From Paractinoplanes ovalisporus (GTDB taxonomy: Bacteria > Actinomycetota > Actinomycetes > Mycobacteriales > Micromonosporaceae), in contig NZ_JAENHP010000035.1 in NCBI RefSeq assembly GCF_016834655.1, positions 27,948 to 91,947 on the forward strand: a DNA stretch of 64,000 nucleotides, given 5' to 3'. The position numbers and the translations under genes are program-made. Each line of letters begins with the position of its first letter. Positions within the stretch are counted from its first letter, which is position 1. This document shows, piece by piece, positions 26,354 to 34,714 of the stretch. Under the pieces are notes generated by a model. That model searched no databases, was not told where the DNA came from, and saw only the letters and a list, made by a program, of their open reading frames with translations.

Positions 26354-26821
26354 CTAGCGGTGATGCACGAGCTCCGGGTCGGTGACGACATCGGGCCAGG
26401 CGTCGGCGGCGATCTTCTCGCCGTGCGGCGTGACGACGAGGTCACCGCTTCGCTGCCGACGTGGTGTGCCCACGCCCGGGTGGCTGCTCTTCGGCAGGAG
26501 CAGAATCTCCGCCGGCGTTATGTTGATGACCGCTTGGTCGCTTCGATCGAGATACGGGAAGAACTTCTTCACCGTGACCAGGACCTCGGCGCCGGGCTGC
26601 AGCGAGCGGGCCAGCAGCATCTGCTGTTCGTCCCAGCAGGTCACCTCGAACTCCATCGGTTCGGTGGCGACCCACTTGCCGTCCTTACGGTAGCCGGTGC
26701 GGTGGGTGATGCGGAACTTGACGAAGACCCGGCCGCCACGGGCTTCTCCGTGCTCACTGCGGCCTCGAACCGTGCCCTGGATGAGACTGCTGAAGACTTG
26801 CTTGGACGGTTCCTGGTGCAC
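26354..26821 (-). CDS. Second SSB-like OB-fold protein
   Basis: 155 aa. The start is GTG 26821, which has AGGAGG 6 bases upstream. A longer open frame extends further 5' but overlaps the other SSB-like gene. The pattern GTVRGRSEHGEARGGRVFVKF, then VATEPMEFEVTCWDEQQMLL and PGAEVLVTVKKFFPYLDRSD is the SSB OB-fold order (strand 1 with basic residues, the W/F-rich strand, then the L45-like region). It lacks the acidic C-terminal tip. It is 77 bp downstream of the other SSB-like gene and in the same operon. The two may cover the transferred single strand or the element's replication intermediate. Confidence 0.7.
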   Translation of the reverse strand: MHQEPSKQVFSSLIQGTVRGRSEHGEARGGRVFVKFRITHRTGYRKDGKWVATEPMEFEVTCWDEQQMLLARSLQPGAEVLVTVKKFFPYLDRSDQAVINITPAEILLLPKSSHPGVGTPRRQRSGDLVVTPHGEKIAADAWPDVVTDPELVHHR

Positions 26822-26865
26822 GACTAGCCTCCTGGGATCTCGAGCGGTGTGGTGCGGGAGGGGAC

Positions 26866-26889
26866 GGGGCCAGCCGTTGGACTGGCCCC
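26866..26889 (-). promoter_or_regulatory. Inverted repeat between the two SSB-like genes
   Basis: GGGGCCAG and CTGGCCCC separated by eight bases, about 10 bp after the stop of the first SSB-like gene and 45 bp before the second's start. Could be an attenuator or an internal processing site that sets the ratio of the two products. Confidence 0.5.
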
Positions 26890-26898
26890 GGCTCTTGG

Positions 26899-27321
26899 TC
26901 AGGCGGGCTGCAGCTCGGGTTCGAGTTCGGCGGTTGTGGGGTCCCAGGGATCGCCTTCCGCCTTGGCGTCGTCCGCCGGGCGGGCGCCCTTGAACCGCAT
27001 AGACAAGGACACGTTCTCGGCGCTGACCTCGAGGACGCCGCCAGGGGTGCCGTCTTGGCGGACGAATGGCCAGACGCCCAGGTCGTCGCGGGCGCGAACG
27101 GTGACGGTGTCGCCCTTGTTCAGCTCCGCGCACCGCTCGGCGAGGTCGCCCCAAGCGGTGACCTGCACCCACATCGGGGTGGTGTCGACCCACTCGCCAT
27201 CGACCTTGCGGCGGCGGTTGTGGGCGACGCGGAGCCGGCACAGGGTCTGTCCGGTCTTGGTCTCCTCCAGCTCTGGCTTGGCGGCAAGGTTGCCCTCGAA
27301 GGTGAGATTGAATTCCGACAT
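26899..27321 (-). CDS. Single-stranded DNA-binding protein (SSB-like), 140 aa
   Basis: 140 aa from ATG 27321. SSB features are clear: N-terminal FNLTFEGNLAAKPELEETKT, RLRVAHNRRRKVDGEWVDTT, MWVQVTAWGDLAERCAEL and DTVTVRARDD. These match the SSB order of N-terminal strand, basic DNA-binding strand, W-containing strand and L45. It lacks the usual DDEPPF tip and ends LEPELQPA, so it probably serves a mobile element rather than the chromosome. It is between the prim-pol gene and a second SSB-like gene. A long conserved hairpin lies 110 bp upstream. Confidence 0.88.
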   Translation of the reverse strand: MSEFNLTFEGNLAAKPELEETKTGQTLCRLRVAHNRRRKVDGEWVDTTPMWVQVTAWGDLAERCAELNKGDTVTVRARDDLGVWPFVRQDGTPGGVLEVSAENVSLSMRFKGARPADDAKAEGDPWDPTTAELEPELQPA

Positions 27322-27432
27322 GGCCGACTCCCGTCCTGGTGGTGCGGTGCGGCGCTACGCGCTGGCCGGATCGGCTGATCGGGGCGCCGCGGTGCCGCGC
27401 TGACGGGGCAGGTCCGAGCCCGCTCGTAGGCG

Positions 27433-27526
27433 CAGGGGTGCAAGCCCCGTTCGAGCCAGAAGATCTTGGCGTCGAGCAGGGCGAGACGGTGTTGGCCAAG
27501 ATGTTCTGCCGGGGCTTGCACCCCTG
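27433..27526 (-). ncRNA. Long hairpin upstream of the SSB gene (copy 2 of the conserved core)
   Basis: Outer arms are a perfect 16 bp (CAGGGGTGCAAGCCCC at 27433-27448, complement at 27511-27526). Inner arms 27458-27470 and 27495-27507 on the minus strand read AGAACATCTTGGC and GCCAAGATCTTCT, paired except for the same C.C mismatch seen in the other two copies. It lies about 110 bp 5' of the SSB start and 105 bp 3' of the prim-pol stop. Confidence 0.6.
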
Positions 27527-27630
27527 GCCTGGGTGGGCTGACCTTGGGGTCCCTCAGCGGCGACATCTGCGGACGTCCGCAGGCCTGCGACCCGTGTGCG
27601 CGTGCGACGTCCGGTCACCGGGTGACAGCG

Positions 27631-28560
27631 TCACGGTCCAGGAGTGCCCTGCCGGCGTGGGCTGCGCAGTCCGGCGTGCCAACCCGAGGCGAACGTGCGG
27701 TGGACTTCGGCGCGTCCGAGCCCTGCGCGTAAGGCTGCTTGTGTGAGTGCGCGACGTGCGGTGGCCTCGGTCATGCCCGTTCGCTCGGCCAGTTGCCCGA
27801 GCCGGAACGCGGCCCGGTTCAGGGTGGCATTGCGGCCTCCGCCGCTGATGCGCCGGCCGTCGAGAATGACCGGCCGAGGCGCGCGCAGCACACGCTCGAC
27901 TTCCCCTGTCAGCGCGGCCTGCCCATATCTGCTCACGTCCGCGATCGGAGCCGCCTCGGGGACAGCCGGTGGTTGCGGAGCCACGAGAAGGCTTAGGGCT
28001 GGTGGGCAAGCTGGTAGATGGGCGGTATCCCACGGCTGACGGAACCTGTAGCGGATGCCGGATACGTGTAAAGACGGCGGGGCTACTACGAAGCCACCGC
28101 GTCCTCGCCAGTCGACGCCGGGCAGGATTGCGATTCGACTGGGTAGGCCGGCAGAGGCATACCACAGATGCCAGCCGCGTCCGGTGCGGATCAATGGACC
28201 GCTGAGCCGGATGACCTTGAGAAGGTCGAGGATCTGGTGGAGCCCATCGTTGGTGTCGATGTCGCATACGTCGAGGACTGTCCCGGTGGCCAGGCCGATG
28301 TTTGCGTAGGGCCACAGAGACCACCAACGTCTAACGACCTCGGGATGGCGGGACGCCCCATGCAAACCCTTCCGTAGGCGCGGATGTTTGCCCGGTGACG
28401 AGCACCTTGCTCCGGCGCGACAGCTGCACCGACCGTCCACGCCGGGGGAGTGCAGCGGCAACACTGGCATTCCTGCCGCGGCATAGGTGGTTGCGGCGGC
28501 GACGAGCTCGGCGTGGGCGGTCGATCCGCGACTGGCGTCCTGCCCCCAGGCGGCGGTCAC
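27631..28560 (-). CDS. Bifunctional primase/polymerase (prim-pol) N-terminal domain protein
   Basis: 309 aa. The N-terminal 190 residues match the prim-pol domain of plasmid replication proteins: AAAGMPVLPLHSPG, GKHPRL, VCDIDTNDG (the acidic pair that binds metal), and LIRTGRGWHLWYASAG, typical of the third conserved block. The CSCRAGARCSSPGKHP part contains the usual cysteines. The C-terminus (about 225-309) is helical with a winged-helix-like segment (RLGQLAERTGMTEATARRAL). No helicase domain is fused, so it would be the primase of the element. GTG 28560 with a short AAGGA upstream was chosen. Confidence 0.78.
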   Translation of the reverse strand: MTAAWGQDASRGSTAHAELVAAATTYAAAGMPVLPLHSPGVDGRCSCRAGARCSSPGKHPRLRKGLHGASRHPEVVRRWWSLWPYANIGLATGTVLDVCDIDTNDGLHQILDLLKVIRLSGPLIRTGRGWHLWYASAGLPSRIAILPGVDWRGRGGFVVAPPSLHVSGIRYRFRQPWDTAHLPACPPALSLLVAPQPPAVPEAAPIADVSRYGQAALTGEVERVLRAPRPVILDGRRISGGGRNATLNRAAFRLGQLAERTGMTEATARRALTQAALRAGLGRAEVHRTFASGWHAGLRSPRRQGTPGP

Positions 28561-28891
28561 GGTGCGTCCTTACGGCCACGAATGACGTGGAGCGCCTGCG
28601 AAACGACGCTAGAGCAGGGCGCGGCAGCGTTGTGGCAACGCCGCAGCATCACCGGCGCCGAAAGGGGATCACAGATGCCAGGTCTGCGTGCGAGACGTGG
28701 GTGGTGAGACACAACGGGCTCCCTTGCCGCGAACGGGCGACGTGTGTCGCGGCGTCCGGCTGACCGAGCAAGGCCGTGAATCACAGCGGCGCCGCGGATT
28801 GCGTGCGGAATCGGGGGTAGGCCGCGGTTACGGTCCTCGCCCCCGGGCTGTGATCGCGCACGCCGTGCGCGGATCACAGCCGTGAGGACAC
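28561..28891. other. Intergenic region with GATCACAG repeats and hairpins
   Basis: 331 bases between the ParB-like and prim-pol genes. GATCACAG-like boxes occur at 28667-28674 (plus strand), 28778-28786 (GAATCACAG), 28848-28855 (inverted) and 28872-28879. The last two form a hairpin at 28847-28880 (arms about 15 bp, one bulged G) 12 bp after the parB stop. A second hairpin spans about 28622-28643. It may combine a terminator with ParB-binding or repressor sites. Confidence 0.45.
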
Positions 28892-30550
28892 TCAGCCCGC
28901 GTCAGGGATGTCCTGATCGTCATCGGCGTGCACCTGCAGTTGGACGTCCGGTATCGGTGGCATCGCCTCGTCTGTGTCCTGGTCCGGTTCCATCTCGGTG
29001 TCGTCGGCGGTCCAGGACTCGTAGAGGTCCTGCTCGTCGGCCGTCAGCGGGTATCCGAGATCGCGCAGCTTGTCGTACCAAGCGACGGCTCTTTCTTCGT
29101 TGACCCACATCCGATGCGGCCGAGCCAAGTCCTCCAGGTTGTCCTCTGACGTGCAGATGTACTTGGCGACCAAGCTGCGGCGCAGGCGGTCCTCACCTGC
29201 GCCGTCAAGGACCTCGTCGTCGGAGCCGCCAAGAGCGCGGTACAACTCGTCGAGATCACCGGAGTAGTTCATCGACTTGCCGAGCATGGCGGCCCGCAAG
29301 GCGGGCACGAACAGACTCCGGGCGGACTTGGCGGTGCCGAACATCGCGACAATGAACTCGCGGCGTACCTTCGCGGCCAGCCGCAAACGTTCAGCGCGCT
29401 CTCTCGTCTGCTGCGCTTCGAGCTCCCGAGCCGCGATCTCCTCCGAGTTCAGTCCTCGATACGCCGTGGGGACAGGCTTACGACGTGCATAGCCACGCTC
29501 GGCTGGGTCGTCGCAATACACCACAGCCTGGGCCTGGCCACCGCTGTCCTTCTCCACGAAGGCCCGGAAGCCGGGTTGAGTCTTGACCGTCTCGATGTCG
29601 ACCGGCTGGCCGTCGGAGTCCACGAGCAGGTCAGCGCGCTCCGCGGTGCCGTCGTATCCGAAGCCGCGCGGCTTGGGCGTCACCTCGACGCCTTCGAGCA
29701 CCAGCTGTGCTTTGACCAATTCTTTGTGGTGGGCGTACGCACGCCGTTCCCTGAGCCGGGACAGCTCGTGCTTGAAGTCGTACGGGTTGCTGAGCTTCTC
29801 CAGCAGTTTGTTCTGCCCGTCCGGGTCGTCGGCGAACTCCTCGAGCGCGTGCGTCTGCACGAGGTCCAAGGTGCCTGCATTAAGAGCGCGCTGCGCGGCG
29901 GCTGGCAGGCTTCGCGCCTTGACCGCCGTGCGGATCTGGCTGACGTCTACGCGGCGCGCGTCCGCGATCTGCTGGTCGCTGAGGCCAAGGTCGAGCAGCA
30001 TCTGGTATGCCTCAGCCTTCTCGAGGCCCTCCAGATCCTTGTGATGGTCGTTGAGCTCCAACGTTTGCAGGATGAGCTGAATCTCGTCGTCGGTGTCGGC
30101 GATGAAGCACGGGAGGTCGAAGCGCTCGGCCGCGATCGCCGCCATGCGTCGCCGCAGTCCCTTGACAACCGCGAAGTGCTCAACGGGTTCAGCGCCCTCG
30201 ATCGGCTCGCCCGCCGCGTTGGTCGGGGTATGAAGGCCGATCGACCGCACGACGAGTGGGGCGCGGACGCCGAACAGGCGAACTGAGGCGATCAGGTCGC
30301 TCAGGTCTCCCATCTTTGCGCGCTTGAATCCTTGCGGTTCGTGTAGGAATCGCGCGTCGAGAACCGCGGCACGAAACGGTAGAGGCTGTTCGCCCTGAGT
30401 GCTGTTCAGGTGGACGGGGCCGTCCACGGCTTCGCCGATCAGAACAGGTTCGGACAGGGCCAATTCCGAGCCAGTTGTGTGCTGTACTTCGAGTTCGGCG
30501 AGGTTGTTGGTCGGGAAGGACTCGCTGGTTTCGTTGACGACGGCGGTCAT
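28892..30550 (-). CDS. ParB/RepB-like partition or nucleoid protein, 552 aa
   Basis: 552 aa from ATG 30550, preceded by GGAGGT at 8 bases. Residues 75-180 have the ParB/Srx N-terminal domain (PLVVRS, VVKGLRRRMAAIA where GLRR is the box II variant, LELNDHHKDLEGLEKAEAYQ). A helix-turn-helix follows (LGLSDQQIADARRVDVSQIR). The long C-terminal part is charged and not recognised. It is larger than a standard ParB (about 300-350 aa) and no ParA is adjacent, so it may be a stand-alone regulator of the element. It lies in the same block as the prim-pol and SSB genes. Confidence 0.8.
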   Translation of the reverse strand: MTAVVNETSESFPTNNLAELEVQHTTGSELALSEPVLIGEAVDGPVHLNSTQGEQPLPFRAAVLDARFLHEPQGFKRAKMGDLSDLIASVRLFGVRAPLVVRSIGLHTPTNAAGEPIEGAEPVEHFAVVKGLRRRMAAIAAERFDLPCFIADTDDEIQLILQTLELNDHHKDLEGLEKAEAYQMLLDLGLSDQQIADARRVDVSQIRTAVKARSLPAAAQRALNAGTLDLVQTHALEEFADDPDGQNKLLEKLSNPYDFKHELSRLRERRAYAHHKELVKAQLVLEGVEVTPKPRGFGYDGTAERADLLVDSDGQPVDIETVKTQPGFRAFVEKDSGGQAQAVVYCDDPAERGYARRKPVPTAYRGLNSEEIAARELEAQQTRERAERLRLAAKVRREFIVAMFGTAKSARSLFVPALRAAMLGKSMNYSGDLDELYRALGGSDDEVLDGAGEDRLRRSLVAKYICTSEDNLEDLARPHRMWVNEERAVAWYDKLRDLGYPLTADEQDLYESWTADDTEMEPDQDTDEAMPPIPDVQLQVHADDDQDIPDAG

Positions 30551-30645
30551 TCGGACGCACCTCCACATCGTTGTCCGGTCATGAGATCTAGGCTCGAGCG
30601 GGTGCCCGAGCGACGGCTGACGTGATCCGATGTGGGCCGGCCGAT

Positions 30646-30721
30646 TGGCGTGGACCTGCAGGCCCACCCCTGGACACCGCGTTCCGCGGCAGTTGGTGGG
30701 GTGGGCTTGCGGGTCACGCCA
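30646..30721 (-). promoter_or_regulatory. Long hairpin upstream of the ParB-like gene
   Basis: Arms 30646-30670 (TGGCGTGGACCTGCAGG then CCCACCCC) and 30698-30721 (GGGGTGGG then CTTGCGGGTCACGCCA) pair with few mismatches. An inner CCGCGTTCCGCGG hairpin forms the loop. It lies about 95 bp 5' of the parB start. Its core differs from that of the three-copy hairpin. Confidence 0.5.
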
Positions 30722-30805
30722 CGGGCGGTCAGGATCAACGGCTGGCCGTGCCGGCACCTGCCAAGGCAGCTGGAAGCTGAGGGGTTTGCCGCGAGGGGTC
30801 CGACG

Positions 30806-31723
30806 TCAGTGGCCGCCGGCCCGATGCAGTCGGTGTGCGGGTATACGCGTACGCACGATGTCACCGACCAGCCGCGTGAGCCGATCGTCTGGGCTCTCCT
30901 GGGTGGCCCGATTTAACGCCACCTCGGCGAGCGCATGATCGTCGCGCCGCCAGGCGGACCATGCGGCTAGCGTCGCTGGGCCGGTCACGTAGCGGTCGGG
31001 AACGCGGCGCACCACGTCGAACCAAAGGTCCCGCTGCCACATACGCGCACATACGGAGTGAAGTGCGGTTTGGAGGACGTCGTGATGTGTCAGGGCGAGT
31101 GCGAGCGGTGCTAGCTGCTCGGGTGTAAGCCTCTGGCCTTGTTTGGCGTCCGCGAGGACAGCACCGAGCAGGCCAGTGACGGCAACATCGGGTGCCAGGA
31201 CCGCCAGCGCTGCCTCCGTCTCGGCCTGTCCTACCAAATCGGGTGCCAGGAGGCCGACCAAAGCTCGGCGCGAGGGCAAGGCAGTCCGGCCCTCTACGGT
31301 GAGCTGGGTGGCGATCTGGTTGTTGGCCGGATCGAAAACGATGCCGTTCCGTGCCGAACAGGAGCAGCCAGCGAGGATGCATTCGCACCGGGAATCGGTG
31401 ACTAGCAGCAAGGTGTGCAGCCGGAGAAACAGGTTCAAGATCTGTCCCACCCTGGCGGTGACGGATCGGACCATCGGGCTGGGCCCATAGCTGACCAGCG
31501 CGACCTCGGTACATGGATCGGCCGGGGCTCGCAGCATCAGATGCTCCGCCAACGCGACAGCCGAGAACCGGAGCGGCTCGGCCGCCACTCCGAGGACACG
31601 TTGATCATCGCTCAGGTACAACGCGACGACCTCGTCGGCGGGGTGATAGCCCAACACGTACGGGATGGCGCCCAGCAGGTTCTGTGGACTGCGGACGAAG
31701 GTGTCAGATGTTGAGTCGGTCAT
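30806..31723 (-). CDS. DUF4192-family protein (copy A)
   Basis: 305 aa. Begins FVRSPQNLLGAIPYVLGYHP with ADEVVALYLSDD, the standard DUF4192 start (domain of unknown function in actinobacterial plasmids and chromosomes). A CECILAGCSCS segment follows at about residue 110. The C-terminal half is a helical region (AKQGQRLTPEQLAPLALALT) shared with the paralogue at 37312. ATG 31723; terminates about 255 bp before the parB start. Function unknown. Confidence 0.85.
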   Translation of the reverse strand: MTDSTSDTFVRSPQNLLGAIPYVLGYHPADEVVALYLSDDQRVLGVAAEPLRFSAVALAEHLMLRAPADPCTEVALVSYGPSPMVRSVTARVGQILNLFLRLHTLLLVTDSRCECILAGCSCSARNGIVFDPANNQIATQLTVEGRTALPSRRALVGLLAPDLVGQAETEAALAVLAPDVAVTGLLGAVLADAKQGQRLTPEQLAPLALALTHHDVLQTALHSVCARMWQRDLWFDVVRRVPDRYVTGPATLAAWSAWRRDDHALAEVALNRATQESPDDRLTRLVGDIVRTRIPAHRLHRAGGH

Positions 31724-31770
31724 GTTCGAGTCCCTTCAACAGGGGCAAGGGGCACTGGCGAGCGGCGATC

Positions 31771-33099
31771 TCAGCCGGCGTTGGTCGTCTGTTCGGTGAT
31801 CTCGGGGCGCGGCGGAAGCTTCCCCAGGACCCGTACGGTCGTAGTGGTCCTGATCGGTTTGTCCTGAGGACCGCGCAGATGTGGTCGTACGACGATCCAG
31901 TCCCGCAGCATTCGGCCTGGCCCGTGTGGCTGGTGACGCCAGTGGGGCGCGACCCACCAGCGGTAGTCCCGATTGTTCGAGTTGCCGGAGGCAGCGCGCT
32001 GGGCGGAGGTCGACGTCGTGCGTGCGCCGCGGATGCTTACCAGCTGAATCGTCGGTTCGGGGCGTCTGGCGCGCTGGTAGCTCTTTCGGATCGACGTGTC
32101 GGCCCGCGTAGTCGCTGTCTCGGCAAGTCGCTGCCGGATGAGCCGCCAAGTCGTCAGCAAAGCGGCCGCCGGATGCACTGCGGTGACGAGTTGTCCGGGC
32201 CGCAGCGCGACGGCGAAGACTGGGATCAGCCAACCCACTTCCGTACGCAACAGCTGCAGTCTCGCCGGGGGCAGGCCGGACCCGACGCTGCGGTATCCGA
32301 CCAGTTGGACAGCATCGCCGTACGTGCCCCACGACGCCGCGATGCAGCTTCGATGGGCATCGACTGGCCGCGTCCACGCGACGAAACCATGTGCGGCCGG
32401 CAGATCACCGGGGGCATATCTCATCCGCGGCATAACCTCCGCGGCGTTGCGAGTCAGCTCGGTGAAGTCGTTGTCGATCCAGAACAGCCGAGTGCCCGCC
32501 AAGCTAGCCGCCAGTGGTCTGCGTACGTTGGGATGGCTTAGACCGAAAGGCAGCGCAGTCTCACCGCCGATCAGGCTGGCGAGCCGATCACGAATCTTCG
32601 GCAGCGTCCTCGCCGGTAACGGGTCAATCGCCCACTGGCCGCCTACAGCCAGTGCACGGCCGGGAACCAGCGAGGCGAGGACCTGGTCGAGCATGACGGC
32701 GAGATGCGCGATGACTTCGGTGCTGAGGGCCCGTTTGTGTGCTGTGATCCGGTCCACAAGGCCCTGCAGGTCTCTGGGCTCGACTAGGACGGCGCACTCG
32801 ATACATGCGGACCAGCGGGTGCCGTAGTTGCGAACGACTGTGCCGTTGACGGTTTCGACCTTGGCGAAGACAGCTCGTTCAGTGTGGTAGACGAACAGAA
32901 TTCTCGGGTCGGTGCAGAAATCGCAGACGTAGGTGGCCTCGACGGAGTCGGCAGGCACCGGCTCGGGCGGGTGATCCGTGCTCTTCCAGGCCGGATGCTC
33001 GAACGAAATGACGCCGGCCGGCAGTTCGACGTGGACATCAAGAGGGCTGCCGCAGTTGCCGCATGCGAACGTGTCGCCATCGGTGCGGCTGGAGTTCAC
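31771..33099 (-). CDS. Plasmid-type protein with three CxxC motifs
   Basis: 442 aa from GTG 33099, with a GGAGA at 6 bases. Three CxxC pairs are visible near the N-terminus (FACGNCGSPL, YVCDFCTDP, SACIECAVLVEP), probable zinc sites. The rest is helical and basic. No motif gives a reaction. Downstream it is followed closely by DUF4192 copy A, and upstream by a terminator after the DUF932 gene. Likely part of the element backbone. Confidence 0.55.
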   Translation of the reverse strand: MNSSRTDGDTFACGNCGSPLDVHVELPAGVISFEHPAWKSTDHPPEPVPADSVEATYVCDFCTDPRILFVYHTERAVFAKVETVNGTVVRNYGTRWSACIECAVLVEPRDLQGLVDRITAHKRALSTEVIAHLAVMLDQVLASLVPGRALAVGGQWAIDPLPARTLPKIRDRLASLIGGETALPFGLSHPNVRRPLAASLAGTRLFWIDNDFTELTRNAAEVMPRMRYAPGDLPAAHGFVAWTRPVDAHRSCIAASWGTYGDAVQLVGYRSVGSGLPPARLQLLRTEVGWLIPVFAVALRPGQLVTAVHPAAALLTTWRLIRQRLAETATTRADTSIRKSYQRARRPEPTIQLVSIRGARTTSTSAQRAASGNSNNRDYRWWVAPHWRHQPHGPGRMLRDWIVVRPHLRGPQDKPIRTTTTVRVLGKLPPRPEITEQTTNAG

Positions 33100-33168
33100 A
33101 CGGTTCTCCGCAGCGCGAGAACAGCGATGTGCCGTTGGGACGGCATGGATTCCTCCGAAGATCGAAGT

Positions 33169-33198
33169 CAGGGCGCCCACCGATCGATGGGCGCCCTG
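33169..33198 (-). terminator. Terminator after the DUF932 gene
   Basis: 11-bp arms (CAGGGCGCCCA and its complement) with an 8-base loop, starting 35 bases after the stop of the DUF932 gene. Confidence 0.75.
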
Positions 33199-33232
33199 AG
33201 AGAGATGCGTTCGTAGCCGGATCGGCGGGACG

Positions 33233-34384
33233 TCAGGCGGCTGCGGCAGCGAGACGCAGAGCTCGCGACGCGGTGGTCTCCATTCGGTACGCCGCGTCGG
33301 CATCCTCAATACTGCGGGCGACGGAAGTGACCGCCTGCATGACTCCGCCCGCGCTCAGATCCGATCCGGCGATGAAGTGAGCCAGGATCGCGTCCTGCTG
33401 ATCCTGCGTGTAATGCAGCTGCTGCGAGACGACCTTGATCGTCACCTCGGGCCGGCGAACCTTGACGCCCGCGGCGCGCTCGAGGTCGCTGACCGCTCGA
33501 GCGACGAAGTCGACATTGAGGTAGGCGCGAATGGTGTCGACTGTTTGCGCGGTGATCAGCGCCAGCGCCCTGCGTATCGTTTCCGCAGAAGGATCGACGA
33601 TGCCGTCCTGGTCGGTGATACGGGCGCCGACGTGTGTGCGCCCGACGGTGCCGTGCTCGACAGTTTGGCCGTTGGTGCATACCTCGATACGCAGCCACGG
33701 GGCCAGGGAGTACCGGCCGTACCCGGTCTCGGAGTTCTTCAACAGGAACCCGCCGGAGATGACCGGCAGATCGCTGCCGCGACGCCCGTCGAACGGTGAG
33801 CGGTAGTGACGCAGCAGCTCCGGCGCCATGACCTGCACCTCGGGCGAAACGAACCGAACGTACATGCGTCTGTCGGTCAGGTCGCAGGACGCGATCTGTA
33901 CGCCGACTCGAGCCTTCTCGATGCCCTTGATCGCCGCCATGAGTACGTCGAGGTTGTCGATGCGCAGGTAGCGGTCAGACAGGAAGGCTCGGGCGGTGCC
34001 GTCGTTGCTGTCAGGCGTGTCGCGTTGGCAGCGGACCAGGAATCGGCGGTCGTCGCGTTCGAGCCAGCTGTTGATGTTGTCGTCCAGCAGCGGCACGTTC
34101 TCACGCGCCAGGCGACGAAGGTAGGGAACGGGGATGTCGAGCTTTGCCCCGACACCGCCGAGAGCCACCTGAGAGAGCCTGAACTGTCCTGCGGTCAGGT
34201 CGACACCGGTCGAGGTCAGGACGGGGGCGGTTCGTGGGATCACCAGCGTGCCTTCGTCGGAGCGCATCGTCGAGGCGCCGGCGATCACGTCCACTGACCG
34301 GGTGTGCTGCTCCCGGAGCGTTGCGATCAGGGCGTTCAAACCGATGTGGCGATTCGGTGCTACGGCGATGGTCTGCTGAGTCAT
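33233..34384 (-). CDS. DUF932-family (phage/plasmid-like) protein
   Basis: 383 aa from ATG 34384. Contains the DUF932 signature: NSWLERDDRRFLVRCQRD, GTARAFLSDRYLRIDNLDVL, LTDRRMYVRFVSPEV and ISGGFLLKNSETGYGRYSLA. These proteins are common on plasmids and integrative elements and their function is unknown; some act in recombination. A conserved hairpin precedes it by 130 bp. It sits between the small membrane-protein gene and the CxxC protein. Confidence 0.85.
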   Translation of the reverse strand: MTQQTIAVAPNRHIGLNALIATLREQHTRSVDVIAGASTMRSDEGTLVIPRTAPVLTSTGVDLTAGQFRLSQVALGGVGAKLDIPVPYLRRLARENVPLLDDNINSWLERDDRRFLVRCQRDTPDSNDGTARAFLSDRYLRIDNLDVLMAAIKGIEKARVGVQIASCDLTDRRMYVRFVSPEVQVMAPELLRHYRSPFDGRRGSDLPVISGGFLLKNSETGYGRYSLAPWLRIEVCTNGQTVEHGTVGRTHVGARITDQDGIVDPSAETIRRALALITAQTVDTIRAYLNVDFVARAVSDLERAAGVKVRRPEVTIKVVSQQLHYTQDQQDAILAHFIAGSDLSAGGVMQAVTSVARSIEDADAAYRMETTASRALRLAAAAA

Positions 34385-34513
34385 AGGCCGTGCCTTCCGG
34401 GCAAGACCGCTACCCGCGAGCGGCGGTCGAAGGGCGCGCCCACCCGGACCTAGCGGTCGAGGCGAGCGCGTGCTGGCCCGCCGGTATCCGGCCGTGCCCG
34501 GCCGCCGGAGCGT

Positions 34514-34573
34514 CAAGGCGAACAGAACGAGAAGATCTTTGGCCGGAGGCCAAGATGTTCTCGGGCCGCCTTG
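34514..34573 (-). ncRNA. Hairpin upstream of the DUF932 gene (copy 3 of the conserved core)
   Basis: On the minus strand inner arms are CGAGAACATCTTGGCC (34548-34563) and GGCCAAAGATCTTCTCG (34528-34544), loop TCC, with the same C.C mismatch and one bulged A. Outer CAAGGCG/CGCCTTG (34514-34520, 34567-34573) extends the stem. It lies about 130 bp 5' of the DUF932 start. Confidence 0.6.
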
Positions 34574-34668
34574 CGCCCGCGGCCGGGTCGGCCACCGTGC
34601 CCGGCCAGCACCATCGCCCCGACCACTCCAGAGTGGAGCTGGCCGAACTGACGTTGTAGGAGGCGAAG

Positions 34669-34699
34669 AGCCCCGTCCGGCGCAAATGCCGGCGGGGCT
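34669..34699 (-). terminator. Terminator after the small membrane-protein gene
   Basis: Arms AGCCCCG-T-CCGGC and GCCGG-CGGGGCT with a short loop (GCAAAT), beginning 16 bases after the stop of the 35-aa gene. Confidence 0.7.
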
Positions 34700-34714
34700 A
34701 CTCGATGCTTGTGG

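Noticed and set aside
26822..27499. N-terminal extension of the second SSB-like gene
   Set aside because: It overlaps the real SSB gene on the same strand in another frame; an excellent ribosome-binding site precedes GTG 26821.
33100..33309. N-terminal extension of the CxxC protein
   Set aside because: It crosses the terminator of the DUF932 gene; GTG 33099 with a ribosome-binding site is preferred.
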